A DNA stretch of 64,000 nt, from NCBI RefSeq assembly GCF_038958875.1, contig NZ_CP152407.1, positions 69,501 to 133,500 on the forward strand, written 5' to 3'. Every line of letters begins with the position of its first letter. Position 1 is the first letter of the stretch. Made by a program: the position numbers and the translations under genes. Below the pieces are notes generated by a model that worked only from the letters and a program-made list of their open reading frames with translations, was not told where the DNA came from and made no database searches. This DNA comes from Acidovorax sp. FHTAMBA (lineage in GTDB: Bacteria; Pseudomonadota; Gammaproteobacteria; Burkholderiales; Burkholderiaceae_C). Positions 26,054 through 33,897 of the stretch are shown here, piece after piece.

Positions 26054-26643
26054 TGACCACTATGAAAAATATAGCTGCTTGCGCTTTACTGATAAGCGCT
26101 GGAGCCTTTTTTTATTCAAATTCTGCCTTGGCCCAAGCCGTGCCTGCGGCCCAGGCGGCAGAGGCGCCGCCCGCCATGCCCCTGCCGGATGTGCGCCTGG
26201 CCGGCCAGGGCGTGCTGCGGTTTCTGGGTTTTGAGATCTACCGCGCCCGCCTGTGGGTGCAGCCCGGCTTTGATGCCGGCAACTACGGCGCACAACCCCT
26301 GGCGCTGGAGCTCACGTACCACCGCGACTTTTCCGCCGAGGCCATCGCCAGGCGGTCGCTGGAGGAGATGCGCCGTGTGGGCAGCTTCACGGCCGAGCAG
26401 GCCACGCGCTGGCAGCAGGCGTTGCAGGCAGCGCTGCCGGACGTGAAGTCGGGTGACCGGCTGCTGGGCATTCACCAGCCCGGCGTGGGCGCCACCTTCA
26501 AGATGGCCGGGCGCGTGGTGGGCGAGGTGCCGGACGCCGAGTTCTCGCGCCTGTTCTTCGGCATCTGGCTTTCGCCCCAGACCTCCGAGCCCGGGCTGCG
26601 CCAGGAGCTGCTGGCCGCCACCCGCACTGCAGGCCAGCCATGA
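26053..26643 (+). CDS. Chalcone isomerase-like periplasmic protein
   Basis: A 196-residue secreted protein of the bacterial chalcone-isomerase-like group: GVLRFLGFEIYRARLWV near residue 55, ALELTYHRDFSAEAIARRS, and a terminal FFGIWLSPQT motif. The signal peptide (MKNIAACALLISAGAFFY...ALA-Q, cleavage after Ala27) is encoded by a copy of the dispersed repeat, so the export signal seems to have been built from repeat DNA. ATG 26053 overlaps the Cfa stop by one base. ATG 26062 is an equally good start. It overlaps the MFS gene by four bases. Relatives recur in this conserved lipid-modification cluster, possibly binding acyl chains. Confidence 0.9.
   Translation: MTTMKNIAACALLISAGAFFYSNSALAQAVPAAQAAEAPPAMPLPDVRLAGQGVLRFLGFEIYRARLWVQPGFDAGNYGAQPLALELTYHRDFSAEAIARRSLEEMRRVGSFTAEQATRWQQALQAALPDVKSGDRLLGIHQPGVGATFKMAGRVVGEVPDAEFSRLFFGIWLSPQTSEPGLRQELLAATRTAGQP
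26066..26115 (+). repeat. Dispersed hairpin repeat, copy 3 (plus orientation, inside a CDS)
   Basis: The order is ATAGCTGCTT, GCGCTTT, ACTGA, TAAGCGC, TGGAGCC, TTTTTTT. It encodes residues 5 to 21 of the chalcone-isomerase-like protein, that is, most of its signal peptide hydrophobic core. Confidence 0.85.
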
Positions 26644-27932
26644 CCTCCACGCAGCCCCTCCGCGCCAGCGCAGGCCTGGCCTACGGGCTGCTGGGCCTGC
26701 CGCTGGCGTTTGTGGCGCTGCCGCTGTACGTGCTGCTGCCCAACCACTACGCGCGCGAATTTGGCATGCCGCTGGCCACGCTGGGCGCGGTGCTGCTGGC
26801 GGCGCGGCTGTTCGATGCGTTCACCGACCCGCTGCTGGGCCGCCTGGCCGACCATCTGTTTGGCCGCTCGGTGCGCGCCGTGCTGGCGGTGGGCGCGGTG
26901 TCGGCGGTGGTGCTGGCGCTGGGGCTGACCAGCCTGTTCTTTCCCCTGGTGCGCGGGGCCGATGCGCTGATTGCCTGGGCGCTGGTGGCACTGCTCATCA
27001 CCTACACCGCCTACAGTCAGCTCAGCATTGCGCACCAGTCCTGGGGCGCGCGCCTGGGCGGCGACGAGTTGCAGCGCGGCCGCATCGTGGCCTGGCGCGA
27101 AGGCGCTGCGCTGGTGGGCGTGGTGCTGGCTTCGGTGCTGCCTGCGCTGCTGGGCCTGCCGATGATGCTCAGTGTGTTTGCCATCACCCTGCTGCTGGGC
27201 TGGTGGGCGTGGACGCGCTCCCCGCGCCCCACCGCCCATGCGGGTGCTGTGGCTGGTGTGTACCGACCCGCGCAGCGCGCCAGCCTGTGGCGGCCCTGGG
27301 GGCGGCCCGCCTTCCGCCGCCTGCTGGCGGTGTTCATGCTCAACGGCATTGCCAGCGCCATCCCGGCCACGCTGGTGCTGTTCTTCATCCAGGACCGTCT
27401 GCAAGCCCCGCCCGCGCAGGAGCCGATGTTCCTCGCGGCCTACTTTGTGTGCGCAGCGCTGTCCATCCCGCTGTGGCTTCGCGCCGTGGGGCGCTGGGGC
27501 CTGGCGAGCACCTGGTTCACAGGCATGCTGCTGGCGATTGCCGTGTTTGTGTGGGCCGCGTTTCTGGGCGCGGGCGATGTCGTGCCGTTCATCATCGTCT
27601 GCGCGCTCTCGGGTGTCGCGCTGGGCACCGACCTGGCCCTGCCCAGCGCCCTGCTGGCCGGCGTGATTGCCGCCGAAGGCGACGGCGGCCAGCACGAGGG
27701 CGCGTACTTTGGCTGGTGGAACTTTGCCACCAAGCTCAACCTGGCCCTGGCCGCGGGCCTGGCGCTGCCGCTGCTGGGCTGGTGGGGCTACACGCCCGGC
27801 ACGCGCAGCGACGACGGCCTGCAGACCCTGGGCCTGGCCTATGCCGTGCTGCCCTGCGTGCTCAAGCTCACTGCGGCGGCAGCGCTCTATCTCCTCATCC
27901 TGCGGCGCCCGCGTGGCGCGGCGATTGTCTGA
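26640..27932 (+). CDS. MFS (GPH/MFS_2-type) transporter
   Basis: A 430-residue inner-membrane transporter with about 12 hydrophobic segments. The cytoplasmic loop after TM2 has RLFDAFTDPLLGRLADH, which matches the glycoside-pentoside-hexuronide/MFS_2 motif (DAxxDPxxG), and the mirrored motif GYFGWWNFATKLNLALA is seen as AYFGWWNFATKLNLAL. In eukaryotes MFS_2 proteins carry lysophospholipids or sugars. Its place in a lipid-modification operon favours a lipid-related cargo, but this is inference. It is coupled to the upstream gene by ATGA. Confidence 0.88.
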   Translation: MTSTQPLRASAGLAYGLLGLPLAFVALPLYVLLPNHYAREFGMPLATLGAVLLAARLFDAFTDPLLGRLADHLFGRSVRAVLAVGAVSAVVLALGLTSLFFPLVRGADALIAWALVALLITYTAYSQLSIAHQSWGARLGGDELQRGRIVAWREGAALVGVVLASVLPALLGLPMMLSVFAITLLLGWWAWTRSPRPTAHAGAVAGVYRPAQRASLWRPWGRPAFRRLLAVFMLNGIASAIPATLVLFFIQDRLQAPPAQEPMFLAAYFVCAALSIPLWLRAVGRWGLASTWFTGMLLAIAVFVWAAFLGAGDVVPFIIVCALSGVALGTDLALPSALLAGVIAAEGDGGQHEGAYFGWWNFATKLNLALAAGLALPLLGWWGYTPGTRSDDGLQTLGLAYAVLPCVLKLTAAAALYLLILRRPRGAAIV

Positions 27933-27958
27933 ATTCGAACCGACCAAGGCCCACCACC

Positions 27959-28501
27959 ATGATGCACAGACGTATTCTCCTTTCGGCCGCCGTGGCGGCG
28001 CCCGTGGTGCTGTCCGGCTGCGCCAGCCAGAGCCTGGATGGTTACGCCAGCGAAAAGCCGGTGCTCGACCTGGCCCAGTATTTCAACGGCACCATCGACG
28101 CCTACGGCATCTTCCAGGACCGCAGCGGCCAGATCGTCAAACGCTTCACCGTGGTCATGGACTGCACATGGAACGGCAACGAGGGCGTGCTCGACGAAGC
28201 CTTCACCTACTCCGACGGCACCACGCAACGCCGCATCTGGCGCCTGACCAAACACGCCGACGGCCGCTACACCGGCACGGCCGACGACGTGGTGGGCACC
28301 GCCAGCGGCCAGACGCGCGGCAATGCCTTCCGCTGGACCTACACGCTGGCGCTGCCGGTGGATGGCAAGGTCTACAACGTGGATCTGGATGACTGGATGT
28401 ACCTCATCGACGACCGCGTGATGCTCAACCGCGCCACCATGAGCAAATTTGGCGTGCGTCTGGGCGAGATCACGCTGTCCTTCACCAAGCGCGCGCCATG
28501 A
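27959..28501 (+). CDS. DUF3833 family lipoprotein
   Basis: A 180-residue lipoprotein whose signal peptide has lipobox LSGC with Cys21. The mature part is a beta-rich lipocalin-like domain (YFNGTIDAYGIFQDRSGQIV, TYTLALPVDGKVYNVDLDDW, VRLGEITLSFTKR) matching DUF3833. These proteins travel with the Cfa-like/DUF1365/SDR cluster in many proteobacteria. They are presumed to act at the outer membrane on or with modified lipids, but no biochemical function is known to me. It overlaps the SDR gene by four bases (ATGA). Confidence 0.9.
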   Translation: MMHRRILLSAAVAAPVVLSGCASQSLDGYASEKPVLDLAQYFNGTIDAYGIFQDRSGQIVKRFTVVMDCTWNGNEGVLDEAFTYSDGTTQRRIWRLTKHADGRYTGTADDVVGTASGQTRGNAFRWTYTLALPVDGKVYNVDLDDWMYLIDDRVMLNRATMSKFGVRLGEITLSFTKRAP

Positions 28502-29280
28502 GCCTGAACCCGCCCCTGCGCGACTGGCGCGGCCGCCGGGCCTGGCTGATCGGAGCCAGCAGCGGCATTGGCCGGGCCACAGCGGCGGCGCTGCATGCGC
28601 GCGGCGCGCAGGTCATAGTCTCAGCCCGCAGCGCTGATGCGCTGAACACCTTTATCGTGCAGCACCCGGGCAGCACGGCGCTGGCGTTTGACACCGCCGA
28701 GCCGGCACAGGTGCAGGCCGCCGCCGCGCAGGTGCTGGCCGGTGGCGCGCCCGACCTGGTGTGCTACTGCGCGGGCTACTACCGCGACATGCGCGCCACC
28801 GATTTCGACCTGGCCGTGATGCTGCGCCACGAGCAGGTCAACTACAACGGCGTGTTGCTGGTGCTGGCTGCCGTGTTGCCCGCCATGCTGGCGGCCGCGC
28901 AGGCCGGGCGGCCGGGGCATGTGAGCCTGATCAGCAGCGTGGCGGGGTTCCGGGGTCTGCCCAAGAGTCTGGCCTACGGCCCCACCAAGGCCGCCCTCAT
29001 CAACCTCGCCGAAGCGCTGTACCTGGATCTGCACGATCTGGGCATGGGCGTGAGCGTGATCAACCCCGGCTTTGTGGCCACACCGCTCACAGCGGGCAAC
29101 GACTTCACCATGCCCGCGCTGATCTCCCCGGAAGCCGCCGCAGCGGCCATCGTGCAGGGCTGGGAGCGTGGGCATTTCGATATCCACTTCCCCAAACGCT
29201 TCACGCGCGTGATGAAGCTGCTGCGCCTGCTGCCCTACCGGTGGTATTTTCCGGCGGTTCGCAAGTTCACGGGACTTTGA
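28498..29280 (+). CDS. Short-chain dehydrogenase/reductase
   Basis: A 260-residue NAD(P)-dependent oxidoreductase. The Rossmann motif GASSGIG is at 19-25, and the catalytic Ser147, Tyr160 and Lys164 (YGPTK) are all in place. The C-terminus has a short hydrophobic/basic stretch (RFTRVMKLLRLLPYRWYF) that may bind membrane. It is the seventh gene of the lipid-modification operon and is translationally coupled to DUF3833. The substrate is probably an oxidised acyl or aldehyde compound, which is inference from context only. Confidence 0.92.
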   Translation: MSLNPPLRDWRGRRAWLIGASSGIGRATAAALHARGAQVIVSARSADALNTFIVQHPGSTALAFDTAEPAQVQAAAAQVLAGGAPDLVCYCAGYYRDMRATDFDLAVMLRHEQVNYNGVLLVLAAVLPAMLAAAQAGRPGHVSLISSVAGFRGLPKSLAYGPTKAALINLAEALYLDLHDLGMGVSVINPGFVATPLTAGNDFTMPALISPEAAAAAIVQGWERGHFDIHFPKRFTRVMKLLRLLPYRWYFPAVRKFTGL

Positions 29281-29286
29281 GCTTCC

Positions 29287-29742
29287 ATGCAAACGCCCTA
29301 CACATCGCCCTTCACCGAAGACGCCGTCACGCGCTTCATTGCGTTCTTTGAAAACCTCTCGCCCGCAGACGTGGCAACCCTGGGGCAGGTGTATGCCCCC
29401 GATGCACGCTTCAAGGATCCGTTCAACGAGGTGCAGGGCGTGCCCGCGATCCAGGCCATCTTTGCCCACATGTTCAGGGCGCTGGATGAACCCCGATTTG
29501 TGGTCACCGGCCGCGTGGTGCAGGGCAACCAGTGTTTCCTGACCTGGGATTTCCTGTTCGCCTTCCAGCGTTTTGACAAGGGCGTCACGCAGACAGTGCG
29601 CGGCGCCTCGCACCTGGTGCTGGATGGACACGGGCTGGTCACCCTGCACCGCGACTACTGGGACGCCGCCGAAGAGCTGTATGAAAAGCTGCCCGTGGTG
29701 GGCGCGCTGATGCGCTGGCTGCGCCGGCGGGCCAATTCCTAG
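29287..29742 (+). CDS. NTF2/SnoaL-like protein
   Basis: A 151-residue cone-shaped NTF2-fold protein: residues 13-30 ITRFIAFFENLSPAD-like helix, YAPDARFKDPFNEVQG, and TWDFLFAFQRF with HLVLDGHGLVTLHRDYWD. Homologues are the usual neighbours of the SDR gene in sigma-E/ChrR-linked clusters. The fold may be catalytic or ligand-binding, and no active-site assignment is possible. It is the last gene of the operon, six bases after the SDR stop, and converges with the GST gene. Confidence 0.88.
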   Translation: MQTPYTSPFTEDAVTRFIAFFENLSPADVATLGQVYAPDARFKDPFNEVQGVPAIQAIFAHMFRALDEPRFVVTGRVVQGNQCFLTWDFLFAFQRFDKGVTQTVRGASHLVLDGHGLVTLHRDYWDAAEELYEKLPVVGALMRWLRRRANS

Positions 29743-29747
29743 CACCC

Positions 29748-29779
29748 CAAAAAGCCGTTGCGCCACGTGCAGGCGCAAC
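29748..29779 (-). terminator. Intrinsic terminator of the GST gene
   Basis: On the minus strand GTTGCGCC and GGCGCAAC form a perfect 8-bp stem (29757-29779) with a 7-base loop, followed by GGCTTTTTGGGG. It lies 16 bases after the GST stop codon, between convergent genes. Confidence 0.7.
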
Positions 29780-29794
29780 CGCCGTGGCGTGCGA

Positions 29795-30409
29795 TCAGGA
29801 CGGCTTCGTGTCGGCGAAGCTCGGGCGCAGCATGAGCTTGTCCATGAGCTTGCCCAGGTTGGGGTATTCGTTGCGCCAGGCGATCTCGGGAAAGCGGAAC
29901 TCCAGCCAGCCCAGGGCGCAACCCACGGCGATGTCCGACAGGCTCAGGTGGATGCCGCTGCAAAACGGCTTGTCGCCCAGGCCCTGGCTCATGGACTTGA
30001 GGCCGTCGTTCACCTTGACGAGTTGGCGGTCGATCCAGGCCTGGCTGCGTTCGCTGTCCTTGCGGTGGGCCCAGGTGGCTTCCAGGCGCGCCAGGATGCC
30101 GGCGTCCATCACACCGTCGGCCAGCGCCTCCCAGGTCTTGACCTCGGCGCGTTCGCGGCCTTGCGACGGGATCAGCTTGCCCACGGGCGACAGGGTGTCG
30201 AGGTATTCCACGATCACGCGCGAGTCAAACACGGCCTCGCCGCCTTCCATTACCAGACACGGCACCTTGCCCAGAGGGTTGGAGGCTGCGATGTGGGTGT
30301 CCTCCGCCCAGACGTTCTCCTGGACGAACTGGTAGTCGAGCTTTTTCTCAGCCATCACGATACGTACCTTGCGCACGTAGGGGCTGGTGGTGGCTCCGAT
30401 CAATTTCAT
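29795..30409 (-). CDS. Glutathione S-transferase (YibF-like)
   Basis: A 204-residue cytosolic GST. The N-terminal thioredoxin-like domain starts MKLIGATTSPYVRKVRIVM, with Ser/Thr at the glutathione-activating position and the cis-Pro motif GKVPCLV, followed by FDSRVIVEYLD. The C-terminal helical domain contains the N-capping motif SLSDIAVGCALGW. The layout is that of E. coli YibF. Detoxification or glutathione-binding is likely, but the substrate is unknown. It has its own terminator and sits alone on the minus strand. Confidence 0.92.
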   Translation of the reverse strand: MKLIGATTSPYVRKVRIVMAEKKLDYQFVQENVWAEDTHIAASNPLGKVPCLVMEGGEAVFDSRVIVEYLDTLSPVGKLIPSQGRERAEVKTWEALADGVMDAGILARLEATWAHRKDSERSQAWIDRQLVKVNDGLKSMSQGLGDKPFCSGIHLSLSDIAVGCALGWLEFRFPEIAWRNEYPNLGKLMDKLMLRPSFADTKPS

Positions 30410-30538
30410 GGTGTGTCTTCCAGTGCGCAGGGGCTGAACAATTCGGGTTTGATTCTATCGACAGCCGCCCTGCGCAAGGCTGACTGATGCGCCGCCCCCA
30501 CAAACCGCGCGCACCCGCCCCGCCTACAATGGCGCGCC

Positions 30539-31918
30539 ATGAGCCTGTCCACCATCACCGCCCTGTCGCCGCTTGACGGCCGTTACGCCAGCAAACTTGC
30601 CGCCCTGCGCCCCATCATGAGCGAGCACGGCTACATGCACCGCCGCGTGCAGGTGGAAGTGGCGTGGTTCATCGCCCTGTCAGACGCCGGATTTGCCGAG
30701 TTCAAGCCGCTGACCACCGGAGCACGCGCTTACTTGCTGGGCCTGGTCAAGAACTTCTCCGAGGCCGATGCCGCGGCCATCAAGGAGATCGAAAAGACCA
30801 CCAACCACGACGTGAAGGCGGTCGAATACTGGATCAAGAGCAAGTTCGAAGCCCGCCCCGAGCTGGAAAAGGCCGCCGAATTTGTGCACTTTGCCTGCAC
30901 CAGCGAAGACATCAACAACACCAGCCACGCGCTGCAGCTGCGCTCGGGCCGCGACCAGGTGATCCTGCCTGGCCTCGACCGCATCGTGCTCAAGCTGCGC
31001 GAAATGTCGCACGCCTTTGCCGACGTGCCCATGCTCAGCCGCACCCACGGCCAGACCGCCAGCCCCACCACCGTGGGCAAGGAAATGGCCAACGTGGTGA
31101 TGCGCCTGCAAACGGCCTGCGAGAAGATCGCCGCCGTCAAGATCATGGGCAAGATGAACGGCGCCGTGGGCAACTACAACGCCCACCTGTCCGCCTGGCC
31201 TGAGTTTGACTGGGAAGCCTTCAGCAAGAAGGTCATCGAAACGCCCGAACCCTTGGGCCTGGGCCTGACCTTCCAGCCGTACTCGATCCAGATCGAGCCG
31301 CACGACTACATGGCCGAGCTGTTTGACGCCGTGGCCCGCGCCAACACCATCCTCATCGACCTCTCGCGCGACATCTGGGGCTATGTGAGCCTGGGCTACT
31401 TCAAGCAGCGCCTGAAGGCGGGCGAGATTGGTTCCAGCACCATGCCGCACAAGGTCAACCCCATCGACTTTGAAAATGCCGAAGGCAACCTGGGCCTGGC
31501 CAACGCGGTTTTGAAGCACCTGTCGGAAAAGCTGCCCATCAGCCGCTGGCAGCGCGACCTGACCGACAGCACCGTGCTGCGCAACATGGGCGTGGCCCTG
31601 GGCTATGCCGCGCTGGCCTATGCCTCGCTGCTCACGGGCCTGAACAAGCTCGAAATCAACGAAGAAGCGCTGGCCGAAGACCTCGACGCATCGTGGGAAG
31701 TGCTGGCCGAGCCCATCCAGACGGTGATGCGCCGCTTTGGTGTGCAGGGCGCTTACGAAAAGCTCAAGGACGTCACGCGCGGCAAGACCGTGACGGCCGA
31801 GGCGCTGCATGGGCTGATCGCCTCGCTGGAGATCCCGCAGGCAGAGAAAGACCGGCTGCTGGCAATGACGCCCGGCAGCTATGTCGGCAAGGCGGCCGAA
31901 CTGGCGCGACGCGTTTAA
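30539..31918 (+). CDS. purB: Adenylosuccinate lyase
   Basis: PurB catalyses two beta-eliminations of fumarate, from SAICAR and from adenylosuccinate, in purine biosynthesis. The 459-residue protein carries the fumarase/aspartase superfamily signature GSSTMPHKVNP (flexible catalytic loop), the HFACTSEDINNTSHAL segment and the SRTHGQTASPTTVGKE catalytic-His region. Its length and content match the PurB subfamily found in E. coli. It appears monocistronic, followed by a dispersed-repeat copy in the spacer before yaeQ. Confidence 0.97.
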   Translation: MSLSTITALSPLDGRYASKLAALRPIMSEHGYMHRRVQVEVAWFIALSDAGFAEFKPLTTGARAYLLGLVKNFSEADAAAIKEIEKTTNHDVKAVEYWIKSKFEARPELEKAAEFVHFACTSEDINNTSHALQLRSGRDQVILPGLDRIVLKLREMSHAFADVPMLSRTHGQTASPTTVGKEMANVVMRLQTACEKIAAVKIMGKMNGAVGNYNAHLSAWPEFDWEAFSKKVIETPEPLGLGLTFQPYSIQIEPHDYMAELFDAVARANTILIDLSRDIWGYVSLGYFKQRLKAGEIGSSTMPHKVNPIDFENAEGNLGLANAVLKHLSEKLPISRWQRDLTDSTVLRNMGVALGYAALAYASLLTGLNKLEINEEALAEDLDASWEVLAEPIQTVMRRFGVQGAYEKLKDVTRGKTVTAEALHGLIASLEIPQAEKDRLLAMTPGSYVGKAAELARRV

Positions 31919-31925
31919 CCGGCAG

Positions 31926-31988
31926 ATTTATAGCCTTTTTGGCCTCCAGCGCTTGTTGGTCAAGCGCTGGCAGCTATCTATTTAGTAG
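31926..31988 (-). repeat. Dispersed hairpin repeat, copy 4 (minus orientation)
   Basis: On the minus strand: CTAAATAGATAGCTGCC, AGCGCTTG, ACCAA, CAAGCGCT, GGAGGCCAAAAAGG. It fills most of the purB-yaeQ spacer and shares the left flank ACTAM..ATAGATAGCT with copy 5. Confidence 0.85.
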
Positions 31989-31997
31989 TGAGGCTGC

Positions 31998-32558
31998 ATG
32001 GCCATCAAATCCACCATCTTCAAGGCGAACCTCCAGATCGCCGACATTGACCACGGCTACTACGCCGACCACGCGCTCACCCTGGCGCGCCACCCGAGCG
32101 AGACCGACGAGCGCATGATGGTGCGGCTGGCCGCGCTGGCCATCCAGGCGCACCAGCTCAATGACCTGTGCAATGGCGATGGCCAACTGGCTTTTGGCGC
32201 GGGCCTGTCCGACCCGGACGACCCGGACGCCTCGCTGACCGATTTCACCGGGCGCAAGCGCGTGTGGATCGAGGTGGGCCAGCCCGAGGACAAACCGCTG
32301 ACCAAGGCCTGCAGCAAGGCCGATTCGGTCATCGTCTACTGCTTCAACCACGCGGCCGAGATCTGGTGGAAGGGCATTGAAACCAAGCTTTCGCGCCTGG
32401 AAAAACTGCAGGTCTGGCGCATTCCCACCGAAGCCTCGCAGGCGCTGGCCCAGCTGGCCGAGCGCAGCATGCAACTGCAGGCCACGGTGCAGGAGGGGGC
32501 CATCACCCTGAGCAGCACGCAGGGCAGCGTGCATGTGGAGCCCGTTCGCTGGAAGTAA
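31998..32558 (+). CDS. yaeQ: YaeQ family protein
   Basis: A 186-residue protein with the YaeQ pattern: start MAIKSTIFKANLQIADIDHG, RHPSETDERMMVRLAA, RVWIEVGQPEDKPLTKACSK and VYCFNHAAEIWW. The fold resembles a PD-(D/E)XK nuclease (Glu/Gln/Lys in the EVGQ...K segment), but no nuclease activity is proven for the family. It complements loss of RfaH in E. coli in older reports. It sits alone, flanked on both sides by dispersed-repeat copies. Confidence 0.94.
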   Translation: MAIKSTIFKANLQIADIDHGYYADHALTLARHPSETDERMMVRLAALAIQAHQLNDLCNGDGQLAFGAGLSDPDDPDASLTDFTGRKRVWIEVGQPEDKPLTKACSKADSVIVYCFNHAAEIWWKGIETKLSRLEKLQVWRIPTEASQALAQLAERSMQLQATVQEGAITLSSTQGSVHVEPVRWK

Positions 32559-32573
32559 CTCGGGAAATACACA

Positions 32574-32630
32574 TCAAAATGGCTGTTGGCGCTTTACTGG
32601 CAAGCGTTTGCAGCTATCAATTCGGTAGTT
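32574..32630 (-). repeat. Dispersed hairpin repeat, copy 5 (minus orientation)
   Basis: On the minus strand: ACCGAATTGATAGCTGC, AAACGCTTG, CCAGT, AAAGCGCCAA, CAGCCATTTTGAT. It lies between the convergent yaeQ and DUF2007 genes. The stem is less perfect than in other copies. Confidence 0.8.
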
Positions 32631-32636
32631 TCCGAC

Positions 32637-32942
32637 TCAGTCCCTGGGCATGAGCGTGCCGCACTGCCAGCACTGCTCAAACCCGCCCTCCACCATCTCG
32701 CCACACCGGCACATCCAGCGGCGCTGGGGCAGGTCTTGCAGCTCCTGCAGCAGCGCGCGGGCGCGGGAGGCGTGTTCTTCGTGGTCCAGCCAGATCTCGG
32801 GCAGACATTGGTCGGGCGGCAAATGCCCGGCGGCGGCACCCAGGTACTGCCGCTGCACCGAGGCCGCCATCCCGGCCTCGCACAACAGGTCAGCCCACAG
32901 CGTGGCAATGGCAATGTTCGGGGCTTGGATGAGGCGCAGCAT
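32637..32942 (-). CDS. DUF2007 domain protein with zinc-ribbon tail
   Basis: A 101-residue protein. The N-terminal half (RLIQAPNIAIATLWADLLCEAG) fits the DUF2007 'putative signal transducing' domain, which resembles a small ferredoxin-like fold. The C-terminus holds CRCGEMVEGGFEQCWQCG, four cysteines arranged as a zinc ribbon. The function is unknown. It precedes nothing obvious and follows the DUF3717/DUF1289 gene by 45 bp in the same direction, so the two are probably co-transcribed. Confidence 0.8.
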   Translation of the reverse strand: MLRLIQAPNIAIATLWADLLCEAGMAASVQRQYLGAAAGHLPPDQCLPEIWLDHEEHASRARALLQELQDLPQRRWMCRCGEMVEGGFEQCWQCGTLMPRD

Positions 32943-32987
32943 GGGCCCACCATACAGGGTTGGGCGCTGCGCGTACAGGGCCGGGGC

Positions 32988-33449
32988 TCAGCGGGGACCG
33001 GCGCCTTGCACGGGGGTGTGTGGCACAACCGGCTTGTCCGAAGGGCCCTCGGCGGCGCGCTCCGCATAGCGGTTAAACCGCCAGGCCGTGTGTTCGAGCG
33101 TGATGCGGCGCCACACCCCGCGTTTTTCGGCGGGTGTCATCGCCGGCCAGAACTGCACTTCATCAAACGTGCGGCCACAGCCCTTGCACAGGTCGTCCCC
33201 CTGGCTGGTGGAGCAGATGGCAATGCAGGGGGTGTCAGGGGTGGCGTCGTACCATCCCAGCCAGGCCGCCAGCGCCTCGGGCGGCAAGGCGTCTTCGTCC
33301 ACCGCATCGGCATGGCGGAACACCATGAGCGCATAGGCCTCGCCCAGCGCGCGCAGCTCGGGCGCCAGCACGATGCCATCGGGCGACGGCGTGCGGCTGC
33401 GCCAATAGTTGATGGCAGCTTCGATGTCGGTGATGTGGATGGCGGCCAT
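32988..33449 (-). CDS. DUF3717-DUF1289 fusion protein
   Basis: A 153-residue protein made of two small domains. Residues 1-75 (IHITDIEAAINYWRSRTPSP...) fit DUF3717, a Burkholderiales helical domain. Residues about 74-120 (PCIAICSTSQGDDLCKGCGR followed by TFDEVQFW) fit DUF1289, a Cys-rich domain with four cysteines probably binding a metal or iron-sulfur cluster. The last 25 residues are polar and disordered. The function is unknown. DUF1289 usually occurs as a separate small protein, so the fusion is worth noting. Confidence 0.85.
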   Translation of the reverse strand: MAAIHITDIEAAINYWRSRTPSPDGIVLAPELRALGEAYALMVFRHADAVDEDALPPEALAAWLGWYDATPDTPCIAICSTSQGDDLCKGCGRTFDEVQFWPAMTPAEKRGVWRRITLEHTAWRFNRYAERAAEGPSDKPVVPHTPVQGAGPR

Positions 33450-33586
33450 GGGGTGCGGTAACGCAAAGGGGCTGGATCATAGCCCCACCTGCGGTGCGCA
33501 GACGGCAATGCGTGCGGCGTGTGTACGCACTATCCACAATCGCCGCGCACTTGCGCGGCAGCGCGGGCGATGTTCCAATCGACGCT
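33450..33586. other. Non-coding spacer before the riboswitch
   Basis: This stretch lies between the divergent DUF3717 and terC genes. It holds no convincing gene. A GC-rich inverted sequence (CCGCGCAC...GTGCGCGG-like, near 33541-33560) and the promoter for the riboswitch transcript should lie here, but I cannot point to clear -35/-10 boxes. Confidence 0.4.
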
Positions 33587-33743
33587 TCGAAGGGGAGTAG
33601 CTCCCGACATGCCTTCCGGCCGCGCCCACCAGTGGCGCCGCGATGCATGCCATCGGTACCGTCGTCAGTACGAAGCAACGCTTCCGGCGGTCCGGGCCCA
33701 GTGCACACCGCAAGGCAGGCACTGGGCCGAGCAAGACCTTTGA
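33587..33743 (+). ncRNA. yybP-ykoY (manganese) riboswitch
   Basis: The conserved aptamer core is present: AAGGGGAGTAGC near 33590-33601 and CCGAGCAAGACCTTTG near 33727-33742. The closing helix P1 pairs TCGAAGG (33587-33593) with CCTTTGA (33737-33743), seven pairs including one G-U. The downstream gene is TerC/Alx-like, the classic partner of this Mn2+-sensing riboswitch. A GCCC-GTTGT-GGGC hairpin right after the aptamer may belong to the expression platform. No T-run follows, so translational control is more likely than termination. Confidence 0.85.
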
Positions 33744-33897
33744 TGGCCCGTTGTGGGCTGTTCAAGGCCGTTCCCTCGCATTCTCAGCCCCTGCGGCACG
33801 CCCTTGATCTGCCCATTGCAGACCCCTATCCCCGGGTTGGACTCGGCGCTACAGTGGCAGCCCATCCGCCCTTGTGCCCATTGATACTGAGGAATTT

